A stretch of DNA of 64,000 bases. Source: Acidovorax sp. Leaf78 (GTDB lineage: Bacteria; Pseudomonadota; Gammaproteobacteria; Burkholderiales; Burkholderiaceae_C). The first letter of the stretch is position 1. Every line of letters starts with the position of its first letter. This document shows, piece by piece, positions 18,806-28,935 of this stretch. The stretch is taken from assembly GCF_001422735.1 (NCBI RefSeq), contig NZ_LMLZ01000012.1, forward strand, positions 1 to 64,000, given 5' to 3'. The notes beneath the pieces were generated by a model, which saw nothing but the letters and a program-made list of their open reading frames with translations, was not told the DNA's origin and did not search any database. Position numbers and translations under genes: made by a program.

Positions 18806-18845
18806 GCACTATTGCTACCGTTTTTATAGCTGCTTGCGGTGGTTT
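18806..18845. repeat. Degenerate palindromic repeat, family 2 (rpsA upstream region)
   Basis: The bases ATTGCTACCGTTTTTATAGC followed by TGCTTGCGGTGG resemble a degraded copy of the palindromic family. It lies between the rpsA start and aroA-cmk, in a gap of about 200 bp that probably also holds an rpsA promoter, which I cannot place with confidence. Confidence 0.4.
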
Positions 18846-18980
18846 TTTGCGGTAAAACCGCGGGTTAGGTTATCGATCCACACAACCTGTGCGCTGGCGC
18901 GCGAGAGGGGTTGCGTGGGCCTGTGACAAGGCCTTTCGGCACTGCCTGCGGGGCCCGGCTTTCACCAGACCCTGCACGTT

Positions 18981-21023
18981 TCAGCCTTGCGCAGAAGCTG
19001 CGAAGGGCTGGCGCTCTTGCCACCAGGCCAACACCTGATCGACGGCTTCATCAATCGTCAAGGTGGAGTTGTCCAGGACCAGAGCATCCTGCGCGGGCTT
19101 GAGCGGTGCAACGGTACGGGAGCTGTCCCGCAGGTCGCGCGCCTCCAGGTCCGCACGGAGGTCTTCGATATTAGCTGAAAAACCCTTTGAAATCAACTGT
19201 TTATGGCGGCGCTCCGCGCGGCAGGCTGCGCTGGCCGTCAAATACACCTTGAGCGGGGCCTGCGGGAAGATCACCGTGCCCATGTCGCGGCCGTCCGCCA
19301 CCAGGCCCGGCAGGCGCCTGAAGCTGTGCTGCAGGGCCACCAACGCCTCGCGCACGGCGGGCAGGGCCGACACGCGGGACGCGTTCATGCCCGCCTCTTC
19401 GGTGCGGATGTCTGCAGTCACATCGTCGCGGCCCAGCCACACTTTGCCGCCCTCAAAGCGCACGGGCAGGGTTTGGGCCATGGCCGCGATGCGGCTCTCG
19501 TGGGCGGTGTCGATGGCCAGGCCGGCACGCAGCGCGGCCAGCGCAGTGATGCGGTACATCGCACCCGAATCCAGAAAACGGTAGCCCAGCCGCTGCGCCA
19601 CGGCCGCAGCCACGGTGCCCTTGCCCGAGGCCGTGGGGCCGTCGATGCAGATCACCGGGATGTGGGCCGTGGCCGCGTGCGACACCGAGAACAGCGTCTC
19701 GAAATAGTCAGGGAAGGTCTTGGCCACACACTTGGGGTCTTCGATGCGCACCGGCACCTGGGCGGGGTTGAACGCCGCGAGCGAGAAGCACATGGCCACG
19801 CGGTGGTCGTCGTAGGTGTGGACGCTGGCGGCTTTCCAGTCCTGCACCCTGGCCGGCGGCGTGACGCGGATGAAATCGGCGCCTTCGTCCACGGTGGCGC
19901 CCAGCTTGCGCAGCTCGTTGGCCATGGCGGCGATGCGGTCGGTTTCCTTCACGCGCCAGCTGGCGATGTTGGTCAGCGTGGTGGTGCCTTCGGCGTACAG
20001 CGCCATCACGGCCAGCGTCATGGCGGCGTCGGGGATGTGGTTGCAGTCCAGCTCGATGTCCTTCAGGGGCCAGCCCTGGCCGGGCGCGCCGCGCTCGATG
20101 TGCAGCCAGTTGGGGCCGCCGGTGACCACGGCACCCATGGCGCGGGCCGCTTCGACAAAACGGATGTCGCCCTGGATGGAGTCCAGCCCCACGCCCCTGA
20201 TCTTGATGCCTTTTTGCCCGCTACCGCCGGGTGCGATGGCGCCAAGCGCTATGAAATAGCTAGCAGATGATGCGTCGGCCTCGACATGGATGCTGCCAGG
20301 TGACTGGTACCGGCTGGCGGCCGGGATGGTGAACCGCTGCCAGTTCTGGTGCTCCACCACGATGCCAAAGCGCGCCAGCAGCTGCAGGGTGATGGCGATG
20401 TAGGGCTTGGAGATCAGCTCGCCCACCACCTCGATCACGATGGGCTGCGTGGCCGCTGCCAAGGGCAGTGCCATGAGCAGCGCGGTGAGGAACTGGCTGG
20501 ACACATCCCCGCGCACACGGATCGGCGCGGCCAGCGCCAGCGCAGGCACTCCGTCGGCATGCGCAATGCGCAGCGGCGGATAGCCATCGTTGCCCAGATA
20601 GTCGATGCGGCAGCCCAGTTGGCGCAGCGCATCGATCAGATCGCCAATCGGCCGCTCGTGCATGCGCGGCACGCCAGACAGCTCGAACTCGCCCCCCAGC
20701 AGCGCCAGCGCCGCCGTCAGCGGCCGCATGGCCGTGCCCGCATTGCCCATGAAGAGCTTGGCAGGCGACTGCGGCGCGCGCCCGCCCAGCCCGGTGATGT
20801 GCACGGTGCTGCCGTTTTCGTCAACGGTGCAGCCGATCTGGCGCAGCGCATCCAGCATCACACGCGTATCGTCCGACGCCAGCAGGTCGTGCACAGCGGT
20901 GGTGCCATTGCTCAGCGCCGCTAGCAGCAACACCCGATTGGAAATGCTCTTGGAGCCCGGCAGATGGACTTCGCCCGCAGCGGCTTGCAAGGGAGGCAGG
21001 TCTAGGAAAGCAGTGCTGTACAT
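18981..21023 (-). CDS. aroA: Fused EPSP synthase / cytidylate kinase (AroA-Cmk)
   Basis: This 680-residue protein joins two enzymes. Residues 1 to about 450 are 5-enolpyruvylshikimate-3-phosphate synthase of the shikimate pathway, with [20 protein letters not shown], the phosphoenolpyruvate site [16 protein letters not shown], and [19 protein letters not shown]. From about residue 455 a cytidylate kinase follows, with the P-loop [16 protein letters not shown] and the [14 protein letters not shown] motif. The fusion is known in Comamonadaceae. The start [13 protein letters not shown] at 21023 replaces a longer frame from 21134 that shows no family similarity. Around residues 253-270 the segment APGGSGQKG is longer than in other AroA proteins and coincides with a palindromic repeat. 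Confidence 0.96.
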   Translation of the reverse strand: MYSTAFLDLPPLQAAAGEVHLPGSKSISNRVLLLAALSNGTTAVHDLLASDDTRVMLDALRQIGCTVDENGSTVHITGLGGRAPQSPAKLFMGNAGTAMRPLTAALALLGGEFELSGVPRMHERPIGDLIDALRQLGCRIDYLGNDGYPPLRIAHADGVPALALAAPIRVRGDVSSQFLTALLMALPLAAATQPIVIEVVGELISKPYIAITLQLLARFGIVVEHQNWQRFTIPAASRYQSPGSIHVEADASSASYFIALGAIAPGGSGQKGIKIRGVGLDSIQGDIRFVEAARAMGAVVTGGPNWLHIERGAPGQGWPLKDIELDCNHIPDAAMTLAVMALYAEGTTTLTNIASWRVKETDRIAAMANELRKLGATVDEGADFIRVTPPARVQDWKAASVHTYDDHRVAMCFSLAAFNPAQVPVRIEDPKCVAKTFPDYFETLFSVSHAATAHIPVICIDGPTASGKGTVAAAVAQRLGYRFLDSGAMYRITALAALRAGLAIDTAHESRIAAMAQTLPVRFEGGKVWLGRDDVTADIRTEEAGMNASRVSALPAVREALVALQHSFRRLPGLVADGRDMGTVIFPQAPLKVYLTASAACRAERRHKQLISKGFSANIEDLRADLEARDLRDSSRTVAPLKPAQDALVLDNSTLTIDEAVDQVLAWWQERQPFAASAQG
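20219..20266. repeat. Palindromic repeat, family 2, copy inside aroA
   Basis: The plus strand reads CGCTACCGCCGGGTGCGATG, then GCGCCAAGCGCTATGAAATA and GCTAGCAG. This matches the pattern of the intergenic copies (CTACCGC ... AAGCGCT ... AGCTAGCAG). It is translated in frame within aroA and gives the extra [12 protein letters not shown] loop. Confidence 0.6.
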
Positions 21024-21149
21024 CAGTGTGATTCGTCCATCGCTCAAGAGAGCATTAACCAGCCCGGCGTATTGAGCCAGGGCACGAAGGCCGCAGGCCG
21101 AGTCATTGGCAGTCATCCGCCAAACCCTGCGCACCCCTCACGCCCTTCG

Positions 21150-21253
21150 AAACCGGCGCGCCCCAGGCGAGTGCACCCGTGGAACTGGCTCCGCCAGGCC
21201 ACCGGGTGCGTCCCCTCTTGGGGGAAGGCGCCGCAGGCGACTCAGGGGGGCTA
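21150..21253. repeat. G/C-tract intergenic repeat, family 1, copy 4
   Basis: This copy begins AAACCGGCGCG, continues GGAACTGGCTCCGCCAGGCC and the CCCCTCTTGGGGG hairpin, and ends in CTCAGGGGGGCTAC. The tyrA stop codon (TAG) lies at its end, exactly as with dctM. It separates tyrA from aroA-cmk. Confidence 0.7.
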
Positions 21254-22123
21254 CTTGCGTTTTGCTCCCATGCGCCAATGCGCCCGCGTTTCGCTCGCCA
21301 GCGTCAGCATGTCTTCCAGCGACTGGCTGTCGCTCTTTTCCATGGCCTCTTCGATGTTGTGCAGGGCCTGCCGGAACAGCTTGGACTGGGCGATCAGCTC
21401 TTCGCGATTGGACAGCAAAATGTCGCGCCAGACCTTGGGGTCGCTGGCCGCGATGCGGGTGAAGTCGCGAAAGCCCGGCCCTGCCAGCGACAAAAACTCG
21501 TCGCCTTCGTTCTGGCCGGTGATGCTGTTCATCATGGCGAACGCCAGCACGTGGGGCAAGTGGCTCACGGCCGCAAACGCGGCATCGTGCGACTCGGGCG
21601 ACATGCTGCTCACGCGGCAACCCAGCGCAGTCCAGATCTCGCCCGCCTTCTGCAACTGCACAGTCAGCGTTCGTTCGGTGGGCGTCAGGATGACCTGGCG
21701 GCCGCTGTACAGGTCGGCTTCGGCATGCTCCACGCCCGACACCTCGCGCCCCGTGATCGGGTGCGCGGGAACGAACGATCCCACCTGGTCGCGCAGTGCA
21801 CGGCGCGCAGCCTGCACCACGTCGGCCTTGGTGGAGCCCACGTCCATGATCAGCATCTGCGGGGTGACCAGGTGCTTGATGGCCTTGAGCGTGGCTTCGG
21901 TGGCGGCCACCGGCACAGCCAGCAGCACAACGTCTGCGCCTGCCACGGCCAGCAGGGCCGAGGGAGCTTCTACATCGATTACGCCCATCTGGCGCGCGCG
22001 GTCGGTGGTGGAGGGCGACTTGCTGTAGCCCACCACGCGCTTGACGAGCCCGGCCTTTTTCATGGCCAAGGCGAACGAGCCGCCCATGAGCCCGCAGCCG
22101 ATCAGTCCCAATTGTTCAAACAT
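21251..22123 (-). CDS. tyrA: Prephenate dehydrogenase
   Basis: This 290-residue enzyme oxidises prephenate to 4-hydroxyphenylpyruvate in tyrosine synthesis. It has an N-terminal NAD(P)-binding fold with GLIGCGLMGGSFALAMKKAG, the GSTKADVVQAARRALRDQVG region, and PAHPITGREVSGVEHA, which carries the catalytic and substrate-binding histidine segment. The length is normal for a monofunctional TyrA. It follows pheA by 12 bp and precedes aroA-cmk. Confidence 0.95.
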   Translation of the reverse strand: MFEQLGLIGCGLMGGSFALAMKKAGLVKRVVGYSKSPSTTDRARQMGVIDVEAPSALLAVAGADVVLLAVPVAATEATLKAIKHLVTPQMLIMDVGSTKADVVQAARRALRDQVGSFVPAHPITGREVSGVEHAEADLYSGRQVILTPTERTLTVQLQKAGEIWTALGCRVSSMSPESHDAAFAAVSHLPHVLAFAMMNSITGQNEGDEFLSLAGPGFRDFTRIAASDPKVWRDILLSNREELIAQSKLFRQALHNIEEAMEKSDSQSLEDMLTLASETRAHWRMGAKRK

Positions 22124-22135
22124 GCTGGCGGCTCC

Positions 22136-23233
22136 TTACGAGGACACGGGGTAGGTGCCGAGGACCTTGTAGAACGCGCACAGGCTGCGCAGTTCTTCCA
22201 GGGCCCGTGCCACATGGGGCTGGGCAGGGTGGCCGTCGAGATCGATGTAGAAGTAGTACTCCCACTGGCCGGTGCGCGCGGGGCGCGATTCAAAACGCGT
22301 CATGGACACGCCGTGCGTCTTGAGCGGCACCAGCAGGTCGTGCACCGCGCCAGGCTGGTTGGGCACCGACACCACGAGGCTGGTGCAGTCCTTGCCCGAC
22401 GGGGGCGGCGTCTGCAGCGTGTGCGGCAGGCAGATGATGGCGAAGCGCGTGCGGTTGTAGGCGTCGTCCTGGATGGCGTGCGCCACGATGTGCAGGCCGA
22501 ACTGCGTGGCGGCACGCTCGCTGGAAAGTGCTGCCCAGCCGGGGTTGGTGGTGGCCAGGCGGGCGCCCTCGGCATTGCTCGACACCGGGCGGCGCTCTGC
22601 ATGTGGCAGGTGCTTGGACAGCCAGGCCTGGCACTGGGCCAGCGCCTGCGGATGCGCCATCACCACTTCGATGCCGTCGAGCGAGTTGCTCGTGCGTAGC
22701 AGGTTGTGGCGCACCAGCAGGCTCACTTCGCCCACCACGTGCGTGGGGGTGTGCAGGAACAAGTCGAGCGAGCGCGTGACCACGCCTTCGGTGGAGTTCT
22801 CCACGCCCACCACGCCGTACTGTGCGCTGCCGGCGGCCGTGGCGTGGAACACTTCGTCGAAGTTGGCGCAGTACATCAGGTCGGCCGCACCGCCGAAGAA
22901 TTCGATGGCCGCCTGCTCGCAGAACGTGCCTTCGGGGCCGAGCACGGCCACGCGCTGGGGCGATTCGAGCGCCAGGCACGCGGACATGATCTCGCGCCAG
23001 ATGGCCGCCACATGGGGGCCCTTGAGCGGGCCGGGGTTGGCCGTCTGGATCTTTTCGATCACCTGCGCCACGCGGTCGGGGCGAAAGAACGGCGTGCCTT
23101 CACGCTTCTTGACTTCACCCACCTGTTCGGCCACCAGAGCCCGCTGGTTGAGCAGCGTGAGCAGTTGCTGGTCGATGGAGTCGATCTGCACGCGCAGGCT
23201 GGCGAGGTCGGGTGAGGCTTGCGGAGTATTCAT
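22136..23233 (-). CDS. pheA: Bifunctional chorismate mutase / prephenate dehydratase
   Basis: This 365-residue P-protein has three parts. Residues 1 to about 95 are an AroQ chorismate mutase (LRVQIDSIDQQLLTLLNQRA). The middle is prephenate dehydratase (VAVLGPEGTFCEQAAIEFFG, GVVGVENSTEGVVTRSLDLF). The C-terminal ACT domain (VVSVPNQPGAVHDLLVPLKT, FESRPARTGQWEYYF) binds phenylalanine for feedback control. The length is typical. It lies 55 bp after serC and before tyrA. Confidence 0.96.
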   Translation of the reverse strand: MNTPQASPDLASLRVQIDSIDQQLLTLLNQRALVAEQVGEVKKREGTPFFRPDRVAQVIEKIQTANPGPLKGPHVAAIWREIMSACLALESPQRVAVLGPEGTFCEQAAIEFFGGAADLMYCANFDEVFHATAAGSAQYGVVGVENSTEGVVTRSLDLFLHTPTHVVGEVSLLVRHNLLRTSNSLDGIEVVMAHPQALAQCQAWLSKHLPHAERRPVSSNAEGARLATTNPGWAALSSERAATQFGLHIVAHAIQDDAYNRTRFAIICLPHTLQTPPPSGKDCTSLVVSVPNQPGAVHDLLVPLKTHGVSMTRFESRPARTGQWEYYFYIDLDGHPAQPHVARALEELRSLCAFYKVLGTYPVSS

Positions 23234-23287
23234 GGATGGGGAGATGTCTGTGCGCTGTCGCGAGAACCAGAGTGGGCCAGTGTTCGT

Positions 23288-24397
23288 TCAGGCGTGTTTT
23301 TGTTCAAATTCTCGCATGTAGTCCACCAGTGCCTGCACGCCGGCCAGCGGAATGGCGTTGTAGACGCTGGCGCGCATGCCGCCCACGGACTTGTGGCCCT
23401 TGAGCTGCAGCAGGCCGCGTTCCTTGGCACCGGCCAGGAACGCATCGTTGCGGCTTTCGTCGCGCAGGAAGAACGGGATGTTCATGCGCGAGCGGCAGTT
23501 GGCGGCCACCTTGTTCACGTACAGCTGTGAACTGTCGATGGCGTTGTAGAGCAGGTCGGCCTTGGCGATGTTGCGCTGCTCCATGGCGGCCACGCCGGTC
23601 AGGCTGCCTTCGGTCTGGCGCTGGAGCCACTGGAAGGTCAGGCCGGCAATGTAGATGCCCCAGGTGGGCGGCGTGTTGTACATCGACTGGTTGTCGGCCA
23701 CGACACGGTAGTCGAACGCGCTGGGGCAGGCGGGCAGGGCGTGGCCCAGCAGGTCCTCACGCACCACAACCAGCGTGAGCCCGGCAGGGCCCAGGTTCTT
23801 TTGAGCGCCGCCAAAAGCCAGGCCCACACGCGTCCAGTCCACGCTGCGCGAGGCCACGTGCGACGAGAAGTCGATCACCAGGGGCGCATCGCTGCCCAGC
23901 GCTTTGAGGTCGGGCAACTGGTGGAATTCGATGCCGTTGATGGTCTCGTTGCTGCAGATGTGCAGGTAGCTGGCGCCGCGGCTCAACGTCCAGGTGGCGG
24001 GGTCGGGCAGGGTGGTAAAGCCCGTGTCCTCGGCCGAGCCGACCACGTTCACCTCAGCGGCGTACTTGCGGGCTTCTTTCTGCGACTTCTGGCTCCAGCT
24101 GCCGGTCAGCACGAAGTCGACCACGCCAGCGCGCGAGAGGTTCAGCGGCACGATGGCGTTTTCAGCCAGGCCGCCGCCCTGCATGAACAGTATCTTGAAG
24201 TTCGCTGGCACGGCCAGCAGCTCGCGCAGGTCGGCTTCTGCCTTTTCGTAGATGGACAAAAACTCTTTGCCGCGGTGGCTCATCTCCATCACGCCCATGC
24301 CGCTGCCGTGCCAGTCCAGCATTTCAGCAGCGGCTTGCTCCAGCACTTCGGCAGGGATGGCGGCCGGGCCGGCCGAGAAGTTGTAGGGGCGGGTCAT
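23288..24397 (-). CDS. serC: Phosphoserine aminotransferase
   Basis: This 369-residue pyridoxal-phosphate enzyme makes 3-phosphoserine in serine synthesis and also serves pyridoxine synthesis. Motifs include [20 protein letters not shown] at the start, the [19 protein letters not shown] region, and [20 protein letters not shown], in which the lysine binds PLP. The start at 24397 is fixed by the family N-terminus. It is between gyrA and pheA, the common order in this class. Confidence 0.97.
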   Translation of the reverse strand: MTRPYNFSAGPAAIPAEVLEQAAAEMLDWHGSGMGVMEMSHRGKEFLSIYEKAEADLRELLAVPANFKILFMQGGGLAENAIVPLNLSRAGVVDFVLTGSWSQKSQKEARKYAAEVNVVGSAEDTGFTTLPDPATWTLSRGASYLHICSNETINGIEFHQLPDLKALGSDAPLVIDFSSHVASRSVDWTRVGLAFGGAQKNLGPAGLTLVVVREDLLGHALPACPSAFDYRVVADNQSMYNTPPTWGIYIAGLTFQWLQRQTEGSLTGVAAMEQRNIAKADLLYNAIDSSQLYVNKVAANCRSRMNIPFFLRDESRNDAFLAGAKERGLLQLKGHKSVGGMRASVYNAIPLAGVQALVDYMREFEQKHA

Positions 24398-24416
24398 GGT
24401 CTGGCAGTCAGTCAAG

Positions 24417-24476
24417 TCAAAATTGCTGCCACCGCTTGCTGTATAAGCGCTGGCAGCTACATTTTTAATAGCAATC
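24417..24476. repeat. Palindromic repeat, family 2, copy between gyrA and serC
   Basis: The bases AAAATTGCTGCCACCGCTTG and CTGTATAAGCGCTGGCAGCT followed by ATAGCAAT form an almost complete palindrome: ATTGCT pairs with AGCAAT, and GCTGCCA with TGGCAGC. It fills much of the 142-bp gap between gyrA and serC. Confidence 0.75.
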
Positions 24477-24539
24477 GAGTGGCCTGCTCTGCATGCTCGG
24501 CAGGCCCCCCGGTGGGGTGGGGCTTGGGGGGGGCGGGCT

Positions 24540-27242
24540 TCAGCCTTCTGACGCCGGCGGTGTGTCGGAATCCGTGGAGCCATTCCCATCCGAATTGCCG
24601 TCGACATCGGTACCTGCATCTGGATTGGCATCAGCCTCTGGATCGATGTCGGCCACGTTGGCATCGTTCTCCACGATGCGCTGCAGGCCGCTGAGCTTGG
24701 AGCCTTCATCCAGCGCAATCAAGGTCACGCCCTGAGTCGCACGGCCCAGTTCGCGGATCTCGGACACGCGGGTGCGCACCAGCACGCCCTTGTCGGTGAT
24801 CAGCATGATCTCGTCGTCGGCATGCACCAGTGTGGCGGCGACAATCTTGCCATTGCGCTCGGTCTGCTGGATGGCGATCATGCCCTTGGTGCCGCGACCA
24901 TGGCGCGTGTATTCGACGATGCTGGTGCGCTTGCCGTAACCGTTTTCGGAAGCGGTGAGCACGCTTTGCGTCTCGTCTTCGGCCACCAGCATGGCGATCA
25001 CGCTCTGGCCGTCTTCCAGCATCATGCCGCGCACGCCGCGGGCCTGGCGGCCCAGGGGGCGCACGTCGTTCTCGTCGAAGCGCACCGCCTTGCCGCCGTC
25101 GCTGAACAGCATCACGTCGTGTTTGCCATCGGTCAGCGCTGCGCCGATCAGGTAGTCGCCGTCGTCGAGGTTCACGGCGATGATGCCGCCCTTGCGCGGG
25201 TTGCTGAATTCATCCAGCGCCGTCTTCTTCACGGTACCCATGCTCGTGCCCATGAACACGTACCGGTCGGCCGGGAAGGTGCGCATGTCGCCGGTCAGCG
25301 GCAGCACCACGTTGATCTTTTCGCCATCCTGCAGCGGGAACATGTTGACGATCGGGCGGCCGCGCGAGCCGCGCGAGCCGGCGGGCACTTCCCAGACCTT
25401 GAGCCAGTACAGGCGGCCGCGGTTGGAGAAGCACAGGATGTAGTCGTGCGTGTTGGCGATGAAGAGCTGGTCGATCCAGTCGTCTTCCTTCGTCGCCGTC
25501 GCCTGCTTGCCGCGCCCGCCGCGCTTTTGGGCGCGGTATTCGGACAAGGGCTGGCTCTTGATGTAGCCGGTGTGGGACAGCGTCACCACCATGTCGGTGG
25601 GCGTGATCAGGTCTTCGGTCGAGAGGTCCTGCGCGCTGTATTCGACGATGCTGCGGCGGGCGCCCAGCTTGTGCTGGCCGAACTCCGTCTTGATCGACGT
25701 GAGCTCGTCGCCAATGATGGTGGAGACGCGTTCGGGCTTGGACAGGATGTCCAGCAGGTCTTCAATGACCGCCATGACTTCCTTGTACTCGGCCACAATC
25801 TTGTCTTGCTCAAGGCCCGTCAGGCGCTGCAGGCGCATCTGCAGGATTTCCTGGGCCTGCGTTTCGGACAGGCGGTACAGGCCGTCCTGGCCCATGCCGA
25901 ACTCCTTTTCCAGGCCGTCGGGGCGGTAGTCGTCGGCGTTGATCACGCCGCCGTCTTCGCGGCTGCGGGTGAGCATCTCGCGCACCAGCTTGCTGTCCCA
26001 CGAGCGGGCCATCAGTTCGGACTTGGCCACCGGCGGGGTGGGTGCGTTGCGGATGATGGCGATGAAGTCGTCGATGTTGGCCAGGGCCACGGCCAGGCCT
26101 TCCAGCACATGGCCGCGGTCGCGCGCCTTGCGCAGCTCGAACACCGTGCGGCGCGTCACCACTTCGCGGCGGTGCTGCAGGAAGACGACGATCAGGTCCT
26201 TGAGGTTGCACAGGCGGGGCTGGCCGTCGATCAGCGCCACCATGTTCATGCCGAAGGTGTCCTGCAGCTGCGTCTGCTTGTACAGGTTGTTGAGCACCAC
26301 CTCGGGCACTTCGCCGCGCTTGAGCTCGATCACCAGGCGCATGCCCGACTTGTCGGACTCGTCCTGGATGTGGCTGATGCCGTCGATCTTCTTTTCGTGC
26401 ACCAGCTCGGCCATGCGCTCCTGCAGCGTCTTCTTGTTGACCTGGTAGGGCAGCTCGTCCACGATGATCGCCTGGCGCTGGCCGCGGTCGATGTCCTCGA
26501 AATGGCACTTGGCGCGCATGATCACGCGGCCGCGGCCCGTGCGGTAGCCGTCCTTCACGCCGTTGATGCCGTAGATGATGCCGGCGGTGGGGAAGTCGGG
26601 CGCCGGAATGATCTCCATCAGGTCGTCGATGGTGGCCTCGGGGTGGCGCAGCATGTGCAGGCAGGCATCCACCACTTCGTTGAGGTTGTGTGGCGGAATA
26701 TTGGTCGCCATGCCGACCGCAATACCGGCCGATCCGTTGACCAGCAGATTGGGCAATTTGCTGGGCAATACGAGCGGTTCTTTTTCGCTGCCGTCGTAGT
26801 TGGGGCCGAAATCGACAGTTTCCTTGTCGATATCGCCCAGCATTTCGTGGGCAATCTTTGCCAGGCGGATTTCTGTATACCGCATCGCAGCGGCGTTATC
26901 GCCGTCCACCGAGCCGAAATTGCCCTGGCCGTCCACCAGCATGTGGCGCAGCGAAAAATCCTGCGCCATCCGGACGATCGTGTCGTACACCGCCGAGTCG
27001 CCATGCGGGTGGTACTTACCGATCACGTCCCCCACGATACGGGCCGACTTCTTGTAAGGGCGGTTCCAGTCGTTATTGAGCTCATGCATCGCAAACAGCA
27101 CACGGCGGTGCACCGGCTTCAAGCCATCGCGAGCGTCGGGCAGGGCCCGACCCACGATCACGCTCATCGCGTAATCGAGATAACTGCGGCGCATCTCCTC
27201 TTCAAGGCTGATGGGCAGGGTTTCTTTGGCAAACTGGGTCAT
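24540..27242 (-). CDS. gyrA: DNA gyrase subunit A
   Basis: This 900-residue protein is the DNA-breaking subunit of gyrase. The catalytic tyrosine is in [18 protein letters not shown]. The quinolone region reads [20 protein letters not shown], which carries the serine and aspartate of drug-sensitive enzymes. The GyrA box appears as QKRGGRGKQ, followed by beta-propeller repeats. The tail (about the last 40 residues) is acidic and Asp/Gly-rich ([16 protein letters not shown]), as in other members of the family. The start [10 protein letters not shown] at 27242 is the family start; eight upstream in-frame codons are left out. It is divergent from ompA. Confidence 0.97.
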   Translation of the reverse strand: MTQFAKETLPISLEEEMRRSYLDYAMSVIVGRALPDARDGLKPVHRRVLFAMHELNNDWNRPYKKSARIVGDVIGKYHPHGDSAVYDTIVRMAQDFSLRHMLVDGQGNFGSVDGDNAAAMRYTEIRLAKIAHEMLGDIDKETVDFGPNYDGSEKEPLVLPSKLPNLLVNGSAGIAVGMATNIPPHNLNEVVDACLHMLRHPEATIDDLMEIIPAPDFPTAGIIYGINGVKDGYRTGRGRVIMRAKCHFEDIDRGQRQAIIVDELPYQVNKKTLQERMAELVHEKKIDGISHIQDESDKSGMRLVIELKRGEVPEVVLNNLYKQTQLQDTFGMNMVALIDGQPRLCNLKDLIVVFLQHRREVVTRRTVFELRKARDRGHVLEGLAVALANIDDFIAIIRNAPTPPVAKSELMARSWDSKLVREMLTRSREDGGVINADDYRPDGLEKEFGMGQDGLYRLSETQAQEILQMRLQRLTGLEQDKIVAEYKEVMAVIEDLLDILSKPERVSTIIGDELTSIKTEFGQHKLGARRSIVEYSAQDLSTEDLITPTDMVVTLSHTGYIKSQPLSEYRAQKRGGRGKQATATKEDDWIDQLFIANTHDYILCFSNRGRLYWLKVWEVPAGSRGSRGRPIVNMFPLQDGEKINVVLPLTGDMRTFPADRYVFMGTSMGTVKKTALDEFSNPRKGGIIAVNLDDGDYLIGAALTDGKHDVMLFSDGGKAVRFDENDVRPLGRQARGVRGMMLEDGQSVIAMLVAEDETQSVLTASENGYGKRTSIVEYTRHGRGTKGMIAIQQTERNGKIVAATLVHADDEIMLITDKGVLVRTRVSEIRELGRATQGVTLIALDEGSKLSGLQRIVENDANVADIDPEADANPDAGTDVDGNSDGNGSTDSDTPPASEG

Positions 27243-27466
27243 TGGAGGCGGCGGTGACGGCAAAGGAGAATCATTTTAGAGGTAAGAGCGTGTAGCGCCT
27301 CAGCAACATATCGTGGCAATTCCGGTTTTGTCCTACGGAGCGTACACGGGTGCCACCGCTTTTGCCCTGTTACGTATGGCACAATCGTTTGAACGCTTCG
27401 GGTGGTGGTCACCCCAAGCGTCCTGATTCGCAGCGCGGCTGCGGCTTTTTCCCCAAGAGGAGAACC

Positions 27467-28114
27467 ATGAAGAAACTGAACAAAGTGGCGATGTTGTTTG
27501 CCTCTGCAGCGCTCGCAACCGCCGCTGGCGCACAAACCGTTGACAACTGGCGTGATGCTTCTGGCCAACTGGTCTGGAAGAACGGTACCAATGAATATTG
27601 CTGGCGCAATGCTAATTGGACGCCTGCTACGGCAGCTCCTGGCTGCGACGGCGCAATCGTTGCTCCCGCTCCTGCCGCCGCTGCACCAGCTCCTGGCGCT
27701 GCACCTGCACCTGCTGCTGCTCCCGCACCAGCACCAGCACCCGCTCCAGCAGTGGCCACCAAGGTGACCTACGCTGCTGACGCGTTCTTCGACTTCGACA
27801 AGTCGGTGCTGAAGGCAGAAGGCAAGGCCAAGCTGGACGACCTGGTCTCCAAGGTCAAGGGCATCAACCTGGAAGTGATCATCGCCGTGGGTCATACTGA
27901 CTCCGTGGGCTCCGATGCTTACAACCAGAAGCTGTCGGTCCGCCGTTCCGAAGCCGTGAAGGCTTATCTGGTGTCCAAGGGCATCGAAAAGAACCGCGTG
28001 TACACCGAAGGCAAGGGCGAAAAGCAACCTGTGGCTGACAACAAGACTGCCGAAGGCCGTGCGAAGAACCGTCGCGTGGAAATCGAAGTGGTTGGCACGC
28101 GCGCCGCTCAGTAA
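27467..28114 (+). CDS. ompA: OmpA-family outer membrane protein
   Basis: This 215-residue protein has a signal peptide (MKKLNKVAMLFASAALATAA, ending AGAQ), a short unique region, an alanine/proline-rich linker at about residues 65-100, and a C-terminal OmpA domain. The domain shows the peptidoglycan-binding motif VGHTDSVGSDAYNQKLSVRR and EGRAKNRRVEIEV. There is no N-terminal beta-barrel, so it is likely periplasmic or lipid-independent and attached to the wall rather than a porin. The strong ribosome site AAGAGGAGAACC precedes the ATG. It is followed by a clear terminator. Confidence 0.93.
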   Translation: MKKLNKVAMLFASAALATAAGAQTVDNWRDASGQLVWKNGTNEYCWRNANWTPATAAPGCDGAIVAPAPAAAAPAPGAAPAPAAAPAPAPAPAPAVATKVTYAADAFFDFDKSVLKAEGKAKLDDLVSKVKGINLEVIIAVGHTDSVGSDAYNQKLSVRRSEAVKAYLVSKGIEKNRVYTEGKGEKQPVADNKTAEGRAKNRRVEIEVVGTRAAQ

Positions 28115-28136
28115 TCTTCGGATTGCTCTGATGCAC

Positions 28137-28163
28137 AAAAAGCCCCGGTAACGGGGCTTTTTT
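28137..28163 (+). terminator. Rho-independent terminator after ompA
   Basis: The stem AAAAAGCCCCG / CGGGGCTTTTT with loop GTAA runs directly into a T tract. It lies 22 bases after the ompA stop codon and before ubiG. Confidence 0.92.
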
Positions 28164-28211
28164 GCGTTTGGGGTTTTCGCTTCTTTCTCTCCATCGTGGA
28201 AAATCAACGGC

Positions 28212-28922
28212 ATGAGTGAAACAGTCAACGCAGATCCGGCCGAACTGGCCAAATTCTCTGAGCTTGCCCACCGCTGGTGGGACCCGGAAAGCGAATTCCG
28301 CCCTTTACACCAGATCAATCCTTTGCGCCTTGAGTGGATCAACGGCCTGTGCGCGCTCTCAGGCCAGCGTGTGCTCGACGTAGGATGCGGCGGCGGCATC
28401 CTGGCAGACTCCATGGCGCGCAAGGGCGCACAGGTTTTGGGTATCGATTTGGCGACCAAAGCATTGCGTGTGGCACAGTTGCACGCGCTCGAAGCCGAGA
28501 CTACCCATATCGAATACCGCGAAATCAGTGTGGAAAGCTTGGCGAAAGAGCAGCCCGGAAGCTTCGATGTGGTCACCTGCATGGAAATGCTGGAGCATGT
28601 TCCAGATCCAGCGTCTGTGGTACAGGCCTGTGCTCAACTGGTCAAACCGGGAGGCTGGGTATTTTTTTCGACCATCAATCGGAATGCAAAAGCATTTCTG
28701 CTGGCCATTGTGGGCGCTGAATATGTGCTCAATATGCTGCCGCGGGGCACGCATGAATACGCCAAGATGATCAAACCCAGCGAGTTGGCAATCAGCTGCC
28801 GCGGCGCGGGGCTCGATATTCAAACCACGCGGGGCTTGGAGTACAACCCGCTGACCAAGCGCTATTGGCTGAGCGCCGACACCAGCGTCAACTATCTTTT
28901 CGCAACCCGGCGTGGCGCTTGA
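28212..28922 (+). CDS. ubiG: Ubiquinone biosynthesis O-methyltransferase
   Basis: This 236-residue SAM-dependent enzyme performs the two O-methylations of ubiquinone synthesis. The SAM motif is [19 protein letters not shown], and other family segments are [20 protein letters not shown] and [21 protein letters not shown] text (here [16 protein letters not shown]). The N-terminal [20 protein letters not shown] is a strong UbiG signature. Length is normal. It is followed 13 bp later by gph, and the ubiG-gph pair is conserved in proteobacteria. Confidence 0.96.
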   Translation: MSETVNADPAELAKFSELAHRWWDPESEFRPLHQINPLRLEWINGLCALSGQRVLDVGCGGGILADSMARKGAQVLGIDLATKALRVAQLHALEAETTHIEYREISVESLAKEQPGSFDVVTCMEMLEHVPDPASVVQACAQLVKPGGWVFFSTINRNAKAFLLAIVGAEYVLNMLPRGTHEYAKMIKPSELAISCRGAGLDIQTTRGLEYNPLTKRYWLSADTSVNYLFATRRGA

Positions 28923-28935
28923 GTCGTTTTTATCC

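Noticed and set aside
17164..18855. A plus-strand open frame of 563 codons opposite rpsA
   Set aside because: rpsA has six clear S1 domains on the minus strand, and the antisense product has a biased, low-complexity composition.
24482..24507. GGCCTGC / GCAGGCC hairpin between gyrA and serC as a terminator
   Set aside because: There is no T tract and the loop is long; serC probably still needs read-through.
24822..27257. A plus-strand open frame of 811 codons opposite gyrA
   Set aside because: gyrA is certain on the other strand; this is an antisense shadow of codon bias.
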